A stretch of 64,000 nucleotides of DNA from positions 1-64,000 of the forward strand of contig NZ_WHUG01000018.1 of NCBI RefSeq assembly GCF_009380215.1, in the 5' to 3' direction. This DNA is from Rugamonas aquatica. GTDB taxonomy: Bacteria > Pseudomonadota > Gammaproteobacteria > Burkholderiales > Burkholderiaceae_D. How positions within the stretch are numbered: the first letter of the stretch is position 1; every line of letters begins with the position of its first letter. Shown piece after piece: positions 34,991 through 43,018 of the stretch. The notes below the pieces were generated by a model. It searched no databases. It was not told where the DNA came from and saw only the letters and a list, made by a program, of their open reading frames with translations. The position numbers and the translations under genes are program-made.

Positions 34991-36145
34991 ATGAACCAAC
35001 TCCGCCGCCTCGATCTGTTTTGTCGTGTGGTCGACAACTACGGCGACATCGGCATCTGCTGGCGCCTGGCGCGCCAGCTGCGGCGCGAGCACGGCCTGGC
35101 CGTCACGCTGTGGGTCGATGACCTGGCCAGCTTCCAGCGCATCTGCCCCGAGGTCGACCGTGCCGCCGCCAGCCAGCAGCTCGACGGCGTCACCGTGCGC
35201 CACTGGCGCGACCAGGACGGCGTCTTCACGCCCGCCGACGTGGCCGACATCGTCATCGAATTCTTCGCCGTCGACATCCCGCCCGGCTATATCGAGGCGA
35301 TGGCGCAGTGCGAACCGCGCCCGGTCTGGTTCAACCTGGAAGGCTTGACGGCGGAAGAGTGGGTCGAAGGCTGCCATCGCCTGACCTCGCCGCATCCGCG
35401 CCTGCCGCTGACCAAGCACTTCTTCTTCCCCGGCTTCACCGACAAGACCGGCGGCCTGCTGTGCGAAAGTGAACTGGATCAAGCGCGCCGCAGCTTCCAG
35501 TCATCGCCGGCGGCAATGGCGGAGTTCCTGGCGCGCTTCGGCGTCACCCCGGCCGAGATGGCGTCCACCAAGGTCACGCTGTTCTGCTACCCGCACGCGC
35601 CGGTGTCGGCGCTGCTGGACGTGTGGACCGCAGCCGCGCAGCCGCTGACCTGCCTGGTGCCGGAGGGCGTGGCGGCCGAGGCGGTGCAAGCCTTCCTCGG
35701 CGCCGAGGCCACGGCCGGCGCCAGCGCCACGCGCGGCGCGCTGACCGTGCGCGTGCTGCCCTTCGTGCCGCAGCCGGACTACGACCAACTGCTGTGGGCC
35801 TGCGACCTGAACTTCGTGCGCGGCGAGGATTCCTTCGTGCGCGCGCAATGGGCGGGCCGGCCTTTCGTCTGGCACATCTACCCGCAGGACGAAAACCTGC
35901 ACCACAAAAAACTGCGCGCCTTCCTGCAGCGCTACGCCGGCGAGCTTGATGCGTTGACCGAGTTTTCGCTGCGCTGGAACGGCGCGCCGACGGCGGGCGA
36001 GGGTGACGACTGGCCCGCGCTGTGGCAAGCGTTCGAACGCCAGATGCCGGCCATGGCGCAACGCGCCGCCGCGTGGCAGACGCAAATGCAGGCCAACGGC
36101 GATCTGGCCGCCAATCTGATGGCGTTCGCCGCCACGCTGAGATAG
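34991..36145 (+). CDS. earP: EarP, EF-P arginine rhamnosyltransferase
   Basis: EarP transfers rhamnose from dTDP-beta-L-rhamnose to Arg32 of elongation factor P, activating it to rescue ribosomes at polyproline stretches. The 384-residue protein has the family start RLDLFCRVVDNYGDIGICWRL, with the catalytic Asp in NYGD, and the C-terminal donor-binding stretch LNFVRGEDSFVRAQWAGRPFVWHIYPQ. Only 132 bases separate it from efp, the usual earP-efp arrangement in this class. Confidence 0.96.
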   Translation: MNQLRRLDLFCRVVDNYGDIGICWRLARQLRREHGLAVTLWVDDLASFQRICPEVDRAAASQQLDGVTVRHWRDQDGVFTPADVADIVIEFFAVDIPPGYIEAMAQCEPRPVWFNLEGLTAEEWVEGCHRLTSPHPRLPLTKHFFFPGFTDKTGGLLCESELDQARRSFQSSPAAMAEFLARFGVTPAEMASTKVTLFCYPHAPVSALLDVWTAAAQPLTCLVPEGVAAEAVQAFLGAEATAGASATRGALTVRVLPFVPQPDYDQLLWACDLNFVRGEDSFVRAQWAGRPFVWHIYPQDENLHHKKLRAFLQRYAGELDALTEFSLRWNGAPTAGEGDDWPALWQAFERQMPAMAQRAAAWQTQMQANGDLAANLMAFAATLR

Positions 36146-36165
36146 GCGGTGTGGGAAAAACAAGG

Positions 36166-36171
36166 TATAAT
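36166..36171 (+). promoter_or_regulatory. Likely -10 element of the efp promoter
   Basis: A perfect TATAAT lies 107 bases before the efp ATG, in the gap after earP. No convincing -35 hexamer is seen at 16-18 bases, so efp may use this weakly defined promoter besides read-through from earP. Confidence 0.45.
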
Positions 36172-36277
36172 GCCGGGTTAATCTCTAGCGCATTTTTACC
36201 TGATCAACCGTGAGCTTTGGGCTTCCCGCCTGGCGACAGATGATTTTTACGCAACCTACTTTTTACGTACACTCTCT

Positions 36278-36853
36278 ATGAAACCTGCAAAAGAAATTCG
36301 TGTTGGCAACATCATCATGGTTGACAGCAAGCCTATGATCGTTCTGCGTTCCGACGTCAACGGTTCGAGCCGCACGGGCTTCACGTACAAATGGAAGATG
36401 AAAAATCTTCTGACCAACACCCCGATGGAAAACGTCTTCCGCGGCGACGACAAGTTCGACGTCGTGGTTCTGGACAAAAAGCCAGTGACCTACTCGTACT
36501 TCGCCGACCCGCTGTACGTCTTCATGGACGCTGATTACGAACAGTACGAAATCGAAGAAGAAAACCTGGGCGAAGCGCTGAACTACCTGAAAGACGGTAT
36601 GGAATGCGAAGCCGTGTTCTACGACGGCAAAGCGATCTCGGTTGAACTGCCAACCACCATCGCGCGTCAGGTTGTGTACTCGGAGCCTGCGGTCAAAGGC
36701 AACACTTCGGGCAACGTCCTGAAAGAAGCCAAGATCGAAAACGCTATCGAATCGAAGCGTCACACCGTTCAAGTGCCACTGTTCGTGAGCCAGGACGACG
36801 TCATCGAGATCGACACCCGTACCAACGAATACAAGCGTATCGTTCGTAACTAA
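36278..36853 (+). CDS. efp: Elongation factor P (arginine-rhamnosylated type)
   Basis: EF-P binds the ribosome E site and promotes peptide-bond formation at consecutive prolines. The 191-residue protein has the KOW-like domain I and two OB domains. The modified loop reads NGSSRTGFTY, placing Arg at position 32 instead of the lysine found in E. coli, which is the EarP-type form and agrees with the earP gene just upstream. Codon use favours strongly expressed codons. A strong terminator follows. Confidence 0.97.
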   Translation: MKPAKEIRVGNIIMVDSKPMIVLRSDVNGSSRTGFTYKWKMKNLLTNTPMENVFRGDDKFDVVVLDKKPVTYSYFADPLYVFMDADYEQYEIEEENLGEALNYLKDGMECEAVFYDGKAISVELPTTIARQVVYSEPAVKGNTSGNVLKEAKIENAIESKRHTVQVPLFVSQDDVIEIDTRTNEYKRIVRN

Positions 36854-36867
36854 TCGGTTTCAGTGCT

Positions 36868-36915
36868 AAAAAAGCACGCCAGCGCATGTGAAACACATGC
36901 CGGCGTGCTTTTTTT
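36868..36915 (+). terminator. Rho-independent terminator of efp
   Basis: AAAAAAGCACGCC pairs with GGCGTGCTTTTTT (GCACGCC 36874-36880 with 36902-36908) and CATGTG with CACATG inside, AAA loop, ending in seven T. Confidence 0.9.
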
Positions 36916-37045
36916 ATTGGGATTCGGGAATTATTTGCTGATTTGTAATAATTTTTGTGGTGTAGGTGGCAACACGCTGATATATTTATGCGACGCAACA
37001 AATAGTGCGCATAGGTGATCAGTACAAACCAATCACGAGGATGGC

Positions 37046-38653
37046 ATGGATCGCAGGGAATTCGTTCGGATCGGCGTAGCGGCGGGTGCCGCGGCGGGTA
37101 GCAACCGGGTGCTGGCGACGCCCACCGGTGCGGCGTCCAAGCTAGGCAGCGGCGGCATCCTCGACGCCGGCGTCTGGGAACAGCAGCAGATGATGGAGGC
37201 CGGCAAGTTGACCTCGCATTCGTTGACCTCGCAATACCTGGCCCGCATCAAGACCATCGACAAGTCCGGTCCGCGCATCAACGCCATCATCGAAATCAAT
37301 CCCGAAGCATTGAAGATCGCGCTGGAGATGGACCGCGAGCGCAACCTCAAGCGCGTACGCGGTCCGCTGCACGGCATCCCGGTTCTCCTCAAAGACAACA
37401 TCGCCACCGGCGACCGCATGAGCACCACCGCCGGCTCGCTGGCGCTGAACGGCATCCGCGCCGCGCGCGACGCGCATGTGGCCGCGCAGCTGCGGGCGGC
37501 CGGCGCCGTCATCATCGGCAAGACCAATCTAAGCGAATGGGCCAATATGCGCTCGCCGCACTCGGTCAGCGGCTGGAGCGGACGCGGCGGATTGACCTTG
37601 AATCCGTATTCGCTGGACCGCAACTGCAGCGGCTCCAGCTCCGGCTCGGGCGCGGCCATCGCCGCCGGACTGGCCACGCTGGCGGTCGGCACCGAGACTG
37701 ACGGTTCCATCGTCTCGCCGGCCTCGATCTGCGGCCTGGTCGGCATCAAGCCCACGCTGGGCCTGGTCAGCCGCAGCGGCATCATCCCCATCGCCCACTC
37801 GCAGGACACGGCCGGCCCGATGGCGCGCAGCGTCGCCGACGCCGCGCTGATGCTGGCCGCGATGACGGGCATCGACGCCAGGGATCCCGTCACGCAGGAC
37901 AGCGCCGGCAAGGCCGGCGACTACCGCGCCGCGCTGGAGAAGGGCGGCTTGAAGGGCCGGCGCATCGGCGTCGCCCGCAATTTCTTCGGCAGTAACGACG
38001 AGCTGGATGCGGTGATCGAGAAAGCGCTGCTGGATTTGAAGGCGCAAGGCGCGGAGCTGGTCGACACCGAAGTCCCCAACGTCGGCAAATATGGCGACAG
38101 CGAAACCGAAGTGCTGCTGTACGAATTCAAGGCGGACCTGGCGGCCTACCTGAAGGAGTACGCGCCGCACGCGCCGGTATCGAACATGGCCGACGTCATC
38201 GCCTACAACCAGAAGCACGGACAACAGGAGCTGCCGTACTTCGGCCAGGAATATCTGGAACGCTCGCAAGCCAAGGGCGATCTCGATACGCCGGCCTACC
38301 GCGAAGCCCTGGCCAACAACAAGCGCTACTCGCGCGCCGAAGGCATCGACCAGGTCATGCGCGAACACCGGCTCGACGCGCTGGTGGCGCCGACCGGCGG
38401 GCCTGCGTGGCTGACGGACTTCATCAACGGCGACCATTTCGGCGGCAGCTTCTCGTCGCCGGCGGCGGTGGCGGGCTATCCGCACATCACCGTGCCGGCC
38501 GGGCATGTGCATGGACTGCCGGTCGGCCTGTCCTTCGTCGGCGCAGCCTACAGCGAAGCGGCGTTGATCGGCATGGCCTACGCCTACGAACAGGCCACGC
38601 TGCACCGACGCGCACCGCAGTTCCCCGCCAGCGTCTCGCTGGCCGTGCGTTAG
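37046..38653 (+). CDS. Tat-exported amidase (amidase-signature family)
   Basis: The 535-residue protein has a twin-arginine signal (MDRREFVRIG, then an Ala/Gly stretch) and is therefore exported folded. The amidase-signature core contains the catalytic Lys116 (VLLKDNI), the CSGSSSGSGAAIAAG segment with the cis-serine, and the nucleophile region GTETDGSIVSPASICG. It hydrolyses carbon-nitrogen amide bonds; the substrate is unknown. It is convergent with the ABC ATPase gene (seven bases between stops), so it is not part of that operon. Confidence 0.92.
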   Translation: MDRREFVRIGVAAGAAAGSNRVLATPTGAASKLGSGGILDAGVWEQQQMMEAGKLTSHSLTSQYLARIKTIDKSGPRINAIIEINPEALKIALEMDRERNLKRVRGPLHGIPVLLKDNIATGDRMSTTAGSLALNGIRAARDAHVAAQLRAAGAVIIGKTNLSEWANMRSPHSVSGWSGRGGLTLNPYSLDRNCSGSSSGSGAAIAAGLATLAVGTETDGSIVSPASICGLVGIKPTLGLVSRSGIIPIAHSQDTAGPMARSVADAALMLAAMTGIDARDPVTQDSAGKAGDYRAALEKGGLKGRRIGVARNFFGSNDELDAVIEKALLDLKAQGAELVDTEVPNVGKYGDSETEVLLYEFKADLAAYLKEYAPHAPVSNMADVIAYNQKHGQQELPYFGQEYLERSQAKGDLDTPAYREALANNKRYSRAEGIDQVMREHRLDALVAPTGGPAWLTDFINGDHFGGSFSSPAAVAGYPHITVPAGHVHGLPVGLSFVGAAYSEAALIGMAYAYEQATLHRRAPQFPASVSLAVR

Positions 38654-38660
38654 TCAGTTC

Positions 38661-39395
38661 TTAGATCGTCACACCCAGCTCGCGCAGGATCTGTTCCTTC
38701 ATCTCCTGGAACTGCGGTTGCGACAGCTTGCGCGGATGCGGCTGCGGCACTTCGAAGGTCGCCTGTATCCGCGTCGGCCGCGGCGACAGCACCAGGATGC
38801 GGTCCGCCATGAACAGCGCTTCCTCCACATCGTGCGTGATCAGGATGACCGTGTGGCGCTCCTCGGCCAGGATGCGCAGCAGTTCGGTGCGCATCTTCAG
38901 GTTCATCAACGCATCCAGCGCGGAGAAGGGCTCGTCCATGTACAGGATCTCCGGCTTGACCACCAGCGCCCGCGCCAGCTCCACCCGTTTCAGCATGCCG
39001 CCCGACAGCTCGTGCGGATAGCTGCTCTCGAAACCCTTCAGCCCCACCATCTCCGCATAGTGGTCGGCCAGCGCCGACTTGTCGCCGTGGCCGTCGCCGG
39101 TCAGGCCGAACATCAGGTTTTGCTGCACCGTCAGCCACGGGAACACCGAGCCATGCTGCGAGATCGAGATGCCCTTGGGATTAGGCCCGCGCCGCACCAC
39201 GCCGTCGATACGCACCTCTCCCTCGCTGGGCTGCTCGAAGCCGGCGATGATCTTCATCAGCGTCGACTTGCCGCAGCCGGACGGCCCGACGATGGCGACG
39301 AATTCGCCGTCCCGCACATCCAGGCTGACGCCGCCGACCACCGGCAGATCCTTGAAGCTCTTCTTGATTTCCTTGACGACGATCTTAGCGTCCAT
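38661..39395 (-). CDS. ABC transporter ATPase, NitT/TauT type
   Basis: The 244-residue cytosolic ATPase has Walker A GPSGCGKST, signature LSGGMLKRVELARAL, Walker B ILYMDEPF and the switch His in ILITHDVEEAL. The closest functional classes are nitrate, taurine and sulfonate importers (NrtD, TauB, SsuB). Its start overlaps the permease stop by 11 bases, so translation is coupled. It ends the leftward group starting at msrB. Confidence 0.93.
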   Translation of the reverse strand: MDAKIVVKEIKKSFKDLPVVGGVSLDVRDGEFVAIVGPSGCGKSTLMKIIAGFEQPSEGEVRIDGVVRRGPNPKGISISQHGSVFPWLTVQQNLMFGLTGDGHGDKSALADHYAEMVGLKGFESSYPHELSGGMLKRVELARALVVKPEILYMDEPFSALDALMNLKMRTELLRILAEERHTVILITHDVEEALFMADRILVLSPRPTRIQATFEVPQPHPRKLSQPQFQEMKEQILRELGVTI

Positions 39396-40143
39396 AGCGC
39401 CACCTTACCGATTTGAGGCCTTCGAGTTTGCGCATCACCGCGTCCAGTATCAGGCCGATGACGCCGATGATAATCATGCCGGCGATGACCAGGTCGTAGC
39501 GGTTGCCGGCATTGCGCGAGTCCATGATGAGGTAGCCCAGGCCGGAGCGCAGCGCGATCATCTCCGCCGCCACCACCACCAGCCACGCCACGCCCAGCGC
39601 GATGCGCATGCCGACGATAATCTCCGGCAGCACCGCAGGGATAATCACCTGCCGGAACAGCGTGGTGCGCGAGACGCCGAAGTTCTCCGCCGCCCGCAGG
39701 TAGCGCCGTTCGATGGTGTGCACGCCGGCCGCCGTCTGCACGATCATCGGGAACACGGCGGCGATAAAGATCAGGAACACCGGCGACAGATTACCCACGC
39801 CGAACCACAGGATCGCCAGTGGTATCCAGGCGATCGGCGAGATCGGCCGCAGAATCTGGAAGATGGGATTGAGCGTGATGTAGGCGCCGTCCACGCGCCC
39901 CATCCACAGGCCGAGCGGAATCGCCACCGCCGCCGCCAGCCCGAAGCCGGTGCCGACCCGGAACAGCGAAGCGCCGATATGCTCCCACAGCGTGCCGTCT
40001 TCCGCCAGTTCCAGCGTGCCCGTCACCACTTGCAGCGGCGTCGGGAAGATCACGCTCTCGGTCTGCACCACGACGATCCACCACAGGGCGATCAGCGAGG
40101 CCAGCACCGCCAGTGGCGGCAGGATTTTCTTGAGTTTTTCCAT
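39385..40143 (-). CDS. ABC transporter permease, NitT/TauT type
   Basis: The 252-residue inner-membrane protein has about six helices and the EAA-type coupling loop RAAENFGVSRTTLFRQVIIPAVLPEI. The helix-1 and -2 region is TauC/SsuC-like (ALWWIVVVQTESVIFPTP). The start at 40143 gives the family N-terminus MEKLKKILPPL. It lies eight bases after the cupredoxin-like gene. Confidence 0.92.
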   Translation of the reverse strand: MEKLKKILPPLAVLASLIALWWIVVVQTESVIFPTPLQVVTGTLELAEDGTLWEHIGASLFRVGTGFGLAAAVAIPLGLWMGRVDGAYITLNPIFQILRPISPIAWIPLAILWFGVGNLSPVFLIFIAAVFPMIVQTAAGVHTIERRYLRAAENFGVSRTTLFRQVIIPAVLPEIIVGMRIALGVAWLVVVAAEMIALRSGLGYLIMDSRNAGNRYDLVIAGMIIIGVIGLILDAVMRKLEGLKSVRWRYGR

Positions 40144-40151
40144 AGCGTTCT

Positions 40152-40628
40152 TTATGTTGAAAGCAGATGCGGCGCACGCGCCCAGGCGCGCAAGGCCCGC
40201 CACTTCAGGCGCGGCCAGCCGGCGGCGGGCAGGGCGTCGACCACCACCCGCATTTGCCCGCTGGCGTGCGCGGTGCAGGCGAAGTCGTTGACGGAGACGG
40301 TTTCGAACGGCAGCCGGAAACTCTGGCCCGGCATAATCAGCACCGGCCCGAAGATTTGCGGCACGCTGTCCTTGTTGCGCAGCAGGAGCACGTCGTTGGC
40401 GCCCTGGGTCAGGTGGATTTCGGACGGCAGGATCTCCACCTTGTCGCCGGCCATGCGGCGCGCCCAAGTGCCGTTCGGGATTTCAAACAATTCGTCACGC
40501 GTAGCCAGGGCGATGGGCGCTAGCGCGGCCCACGCGCATAGCGCGCACAAAGCGGCAAGGCTGGCGGCGGCGAGGCTCAGCGCGATAACGATTGCGCGTG
40601 CGCGGCGGCGAGGCTGCGGCGTACTCAA
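40152..40628 (-). CDS. Membrane-anchored cupredoxin-like protein
   Basis: The 158-residue protein has an Arg-rich N-terminus, one membrane helix (about 12-42) and a periplasmic beta domain. The C-terminal part CTAHASGQM matches the type-1 copper pattern C-x2-H-x4-M (Cys118, His121, Met126), as in plastocyanin. The position of the first His ligand appears to be Gln91 (NKDSVPQIFG). It overlaps the Sco gene stop by four bases. I infer a copper-binding partner of the Sco protein; no named family is recognised. Confidence 0.7.
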   Translation of the reverse strand: MSTPQPRRRARAIVIALSLAAASLAALCALCAWAALAPIALATRDELFEIPNGTWARRMAGDKVEILPSEIHLTQGANDVLLLRNKDSVPQIFGPVLIMPGQSFRLPFETVSVNDFACTAHASGQMRVVVDALPAAGWPRLKWRALRAWARAPHLLST

Positions 40629-41209
40629 TTCTTCAACAGCAGTGTGGCGTCGTGCACCACGTCGGCGGCGGTGCGTCCGAACGGCAGCAGCGCGCGCAGG
40701 CTGCCCTTGCGGTCGACGAAGTACAAGTAGGAGGAATGGCCGACGGTGTAGTCGGTCTTGCTACCGTCGATCATCTTCTTGGTGGCGGTGATGCCGTAGT
40801 CCTGGCGCACGCGCGCCATCTGCTGCGGCGTGCCGGTGGCGCCGATGAAGGTCGGGTCGAAGGCGCGCAGGTAGTTCCGCATGCGGTCGGGCGTGTCGCG
40901 CTCGGGATCGACGGTGATGTAGATGACCTGTAGCTGGCTGGCCTGCGCGCCCATCTGCCGGCGCGCTTCCGCCAGCATGCCCAGCGAGACAGGGCACACG
41001 TCCACGCAGGACGTGTAGCCGAATTCCAGCAGCACCAGCTTGCCCCGGTACTGGCTCAGTTTCAGCTCCTTGCCGTCCGAGCCTCGAACCGTGAAATCCG
41101 GCGCCATGCGCGGCGGATCGAACACGCCGGCTTTCAGGCCAAGGGTGTCGGCCGCTTGCGCGCTGAACGCGATTGTCATCGCCAGTAAGGCTATGCTCAA
41201 CTTGCTCAT
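40625..41209 (-). CDS. Sco-family copper chaperone / thiol-disulfide protein
   Basis: The 194-residue protein has a Sec signal (about 1-19, AFSAQAAD) and a thioredoxin-like fold with the Sco copper site CVDVCP (CxxxC) and the distal His in VGHSSYLYFVD. Sco proteins deliver copper to cytochrome oxidase Cu-A or act as thiol reductases. No oxidase gene is nearby; instead it overlaps the ABC binding protein gene and the cupredoxin-like gene by four bases each. The role here is therefore unusual. Confidence 0.92.
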   Translation of the reverse strand: MSKLSIALLAMTIAFSAQAADTLGLKAGVFDPPRMAPDFTVRGSDGKELKLSQYRGKLVLLEFGYTSCVDVCPVSLGMLAEARRQMGAQASQLQVIYITVDPERDTPDRMRNYLRAFDPTFIGATGTPQQMARVRQDYGITATKKMIDGSKTDYTVGHSSYLYFVDRKGSLRALLPFGRTAADVVHDATLLLKN

Positions 41210-42255
41210 ATGCTGATGGCGACCGGCTTGATGGCCTTGACGAAGCTCTCGTCCACATACGACTCGTAGGCGATGGGCCGCTTGATGGTGCCGGCCTCGA
41301 TCGACAGCTGCATCAACTCATCGAACTCCGCACGTATCATGCGCAGGTCGCCGTAGGTCACGCGGTCGGTTGGGTTCTGCATCACGAAGCGCAGGATGTT
41401 CGGATCTTGATTGAAGTACTTGCGGCCGGCGGCGATGGTGATCGCCTTTTCGCGGCTGGCTGGCGTCGAATCGAGCCAGCTGCCGGCGGCCTGCACGTAG
41501 TTGACCAGCTCCTGCACCAGCGGCCGGTTCTCCTTGATCAGTTCCTCGCGCACCGTCAGCACGCAGCAGATGTAGTTGCGCCATTCGTCACGCGTCATCG
41601 CCAGCGGACGGGCGTAGCCGGCGCGCTGCGCGGCCGCGCCGAAAGGCTCGCCGGTGCAGTAGCCATCGACAGCTTTTGCGTACAGCGCGGCCGGCATGTC
41701 CGGCGGCGCCATCTCGACGATCTCGATATCCTTCGGCGTCATCTTCTCGCGGGCCAGCATTTTGCGCAGGAAGAGGAAGTCCACCGCGAAGCGGCTCGGT
41801 ATCGCGATGCGCTTGCCGCGCAGGTCGGAGAATTTTTTATGCGGCGAATCGGTGCGCACCATGATGACGGCGCCCGAACGGTGGCCCAGCGAGACGATCT
41901 TGACGGGGATGCGCTTGTCGGCCAAATCCATCACCAGCGGCGCCAGCATGTAGGCGGCCTGGATGCGGCCCGTCATCAGCGATTCCTTCACCTCGGGCCA
42001 GCCGTTGTATTTGCTGTACTCAAAGCCACGCGGCAGTGCGCCAGGCTTGCCCGCATCGGCGGCCTTCGCCATGCAGGCCACCGGCAGCGTCAGATTGCAG
42101 GTGACGGGCAGGCCGCCGACCTGGATAGGCGCATCGGCCGCGCTGGCGCTGGACGGCAAAATCAGCGGCAGCGTTGGCGCCGCAGCGGACAGCAGTCCGC
42201 CCAGCAGCCGGCGCCGCAGCGGTGAATCGGGGGAAGGATCGTCTCGGTGGTCCAT
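41206..42255 (-). CDS. ABC transporter substrate-binding protein, NrtA/SsuA-like, Tat-type signal
   Basis: The 349-residue protein has a twin-arginine-like leader (SPLRRRLLGGLLSAAAP, cut near ASAADA) and a type II binding fold of the NitT/TauT class (KFSDLRGKRIAIPSRFAVDF; VDGYCTGEPFGAAAQRAGYA). The pattern TCNLTLPVACMAKAA near the ligand site has two cysteines. The ATG at 42255 is chosen because the leader starts there. The ligand is not known; company with Sco and cupredoxin-like proteins makes a metal-related or oxidised-sulfur ligand possible. Confidence 0.88.
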   Translation of the reverse strand: MDHRDDPSPDSPLRRRLLGGLLSAAAPTLPLILPSSASAADAPIQVGGLPVTCNLTLPVACMAKAADAGKPGALPRGFEYSKYNGWPEVKESLMTGRIQAAYMLAPLVMDLADKRIPVKIVSLGHRSGAVIMVRTDSPHKKFSDLRGKRIAIPSRFAVDFLFLRKMLAREKMTPKDIEIVEMAPPDMPAALYAKAVDGYCTGEPFGAAAQRAGYARPLAMTRDEWRNYICCVLTVREELIKENRPLVQELVNYVQAAGSWLDSTPASREKAITIAAGRKYFNQDPNILRFVMQNPTDRVTYGDLRMIRAEFDELMQLSIEAGTIKRPIAYESYVDESFVKAIKPVAISI

Positions 42256-42289
42256 GGCTCTTGGCCTGTCGTATTTTCCTGTAATTGTA

Positions 42290-43003
42290 CTACAGGCCTT
42301 TCCGAACCAGCACCGGATCGGCGCGATAGACATCCGGCGCGATACGTTTCAGGTTCTCGATCTTGGGCAGGTCGTTGAAGGCGATGTAGGGATCGCTGGG
42401 ATGCAGCGTCAGGTAGTTCTGGTGATAGGTCTCGGCCGGGTAGAAGAACTTGTTCATTTCGATCTTCGTCGCCAGCGGCTTCTTGAACGCGTGCGAAGCA
42501 TCCAGCTGGGCGATGTATTTTTCCGCCACGCTGCGCTGCACCGGCGTTTGCGGGAAGATCGCCGAGCGGTACTGCGTGCCGCTGTCCGGTCCCTGGCGGT
42601 TCAGCTCCGTCGGATTGTGCGCCACCGAGAAGAAAATCTGCAGCAGCTTGCCATAGCTGATCTGCGCCGGATCGTAGGTGATCTTCACGCTCTCCGCATG
42701 GCCGGTATCGCCGCCGCTGACGGCTTCGTAGTTGGCGTTGCGGCCTTCGCCGCCGGCATAGCCGGAGACCGCGGTTTTCACCCCCTTCACGTGCTGGAAC
42801 ACGCCCTGCACGCCCCAGAAGCAGCCGCCGGCAAAGATGGCGGTGGCAGCATGCTCGCTGCCTGCCGGCTCGTCGACGGCTGGCGGCTCGATCACCACCG
42901 CGACTTCCGCCGATTCCGCTGGCTGCTGCCACAAGGCCACGCCGAAGATGGCTGCGCCGACCAATGCGGCAGGGCCGCCCCAGTTTTTCAGTATGCTGTT
43001 CAT
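42290..43003 (-). CDS. msrA: Peptide methionine-S-sulfoxide reductase, periplasmic
   Basis: The 237-residue MsrA carries an N-terminal hydrophobic anchor or signal (about 8-32) followed by the catalytic domain. The nucleophile Cys is in AGGCFWGVQ, with TGHAESVKITYDP and AETYHQNYL as family motifs. It reduces the S-form of methionine sulfoxide, here outside the cytosol. It lies 15 bases after dipZ and 34 before the binding-protein gene in the same direction. Confidence 0.95.
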   Translation of the reverse strand: MNSILKNWGGPAALVGAAIFGVALWQQPAESAEVAVVIEPPAVDEPAGSEHAATAIFAGGCFWGVQGVFQHVKGVKTAVSGYAGGEGRNANYEAVSGGDTGHAESVKITYDPAQISYGKLLQIFFSVAHNPTELNRQGPDSGTQYRSAIFPQTPVQRSVAEKYIAQLDASHAFKKPLATKIEMNKFFYPAETYHQNYLTLHPSDPYIAFNDLPKIENLKRIAPDVYRADPVLVRKGL

Positions 43004-43018
43004 AGTGTGCTCTCCGTT

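Noticed and set aside
38661..42255. Calling the ABC transporter a nitrate, taurine or sulfonate importer
   Set aside because: The family covers all of these, and no assimilation genes for nitrate or sulfonate are nearby; the substrate is left open.
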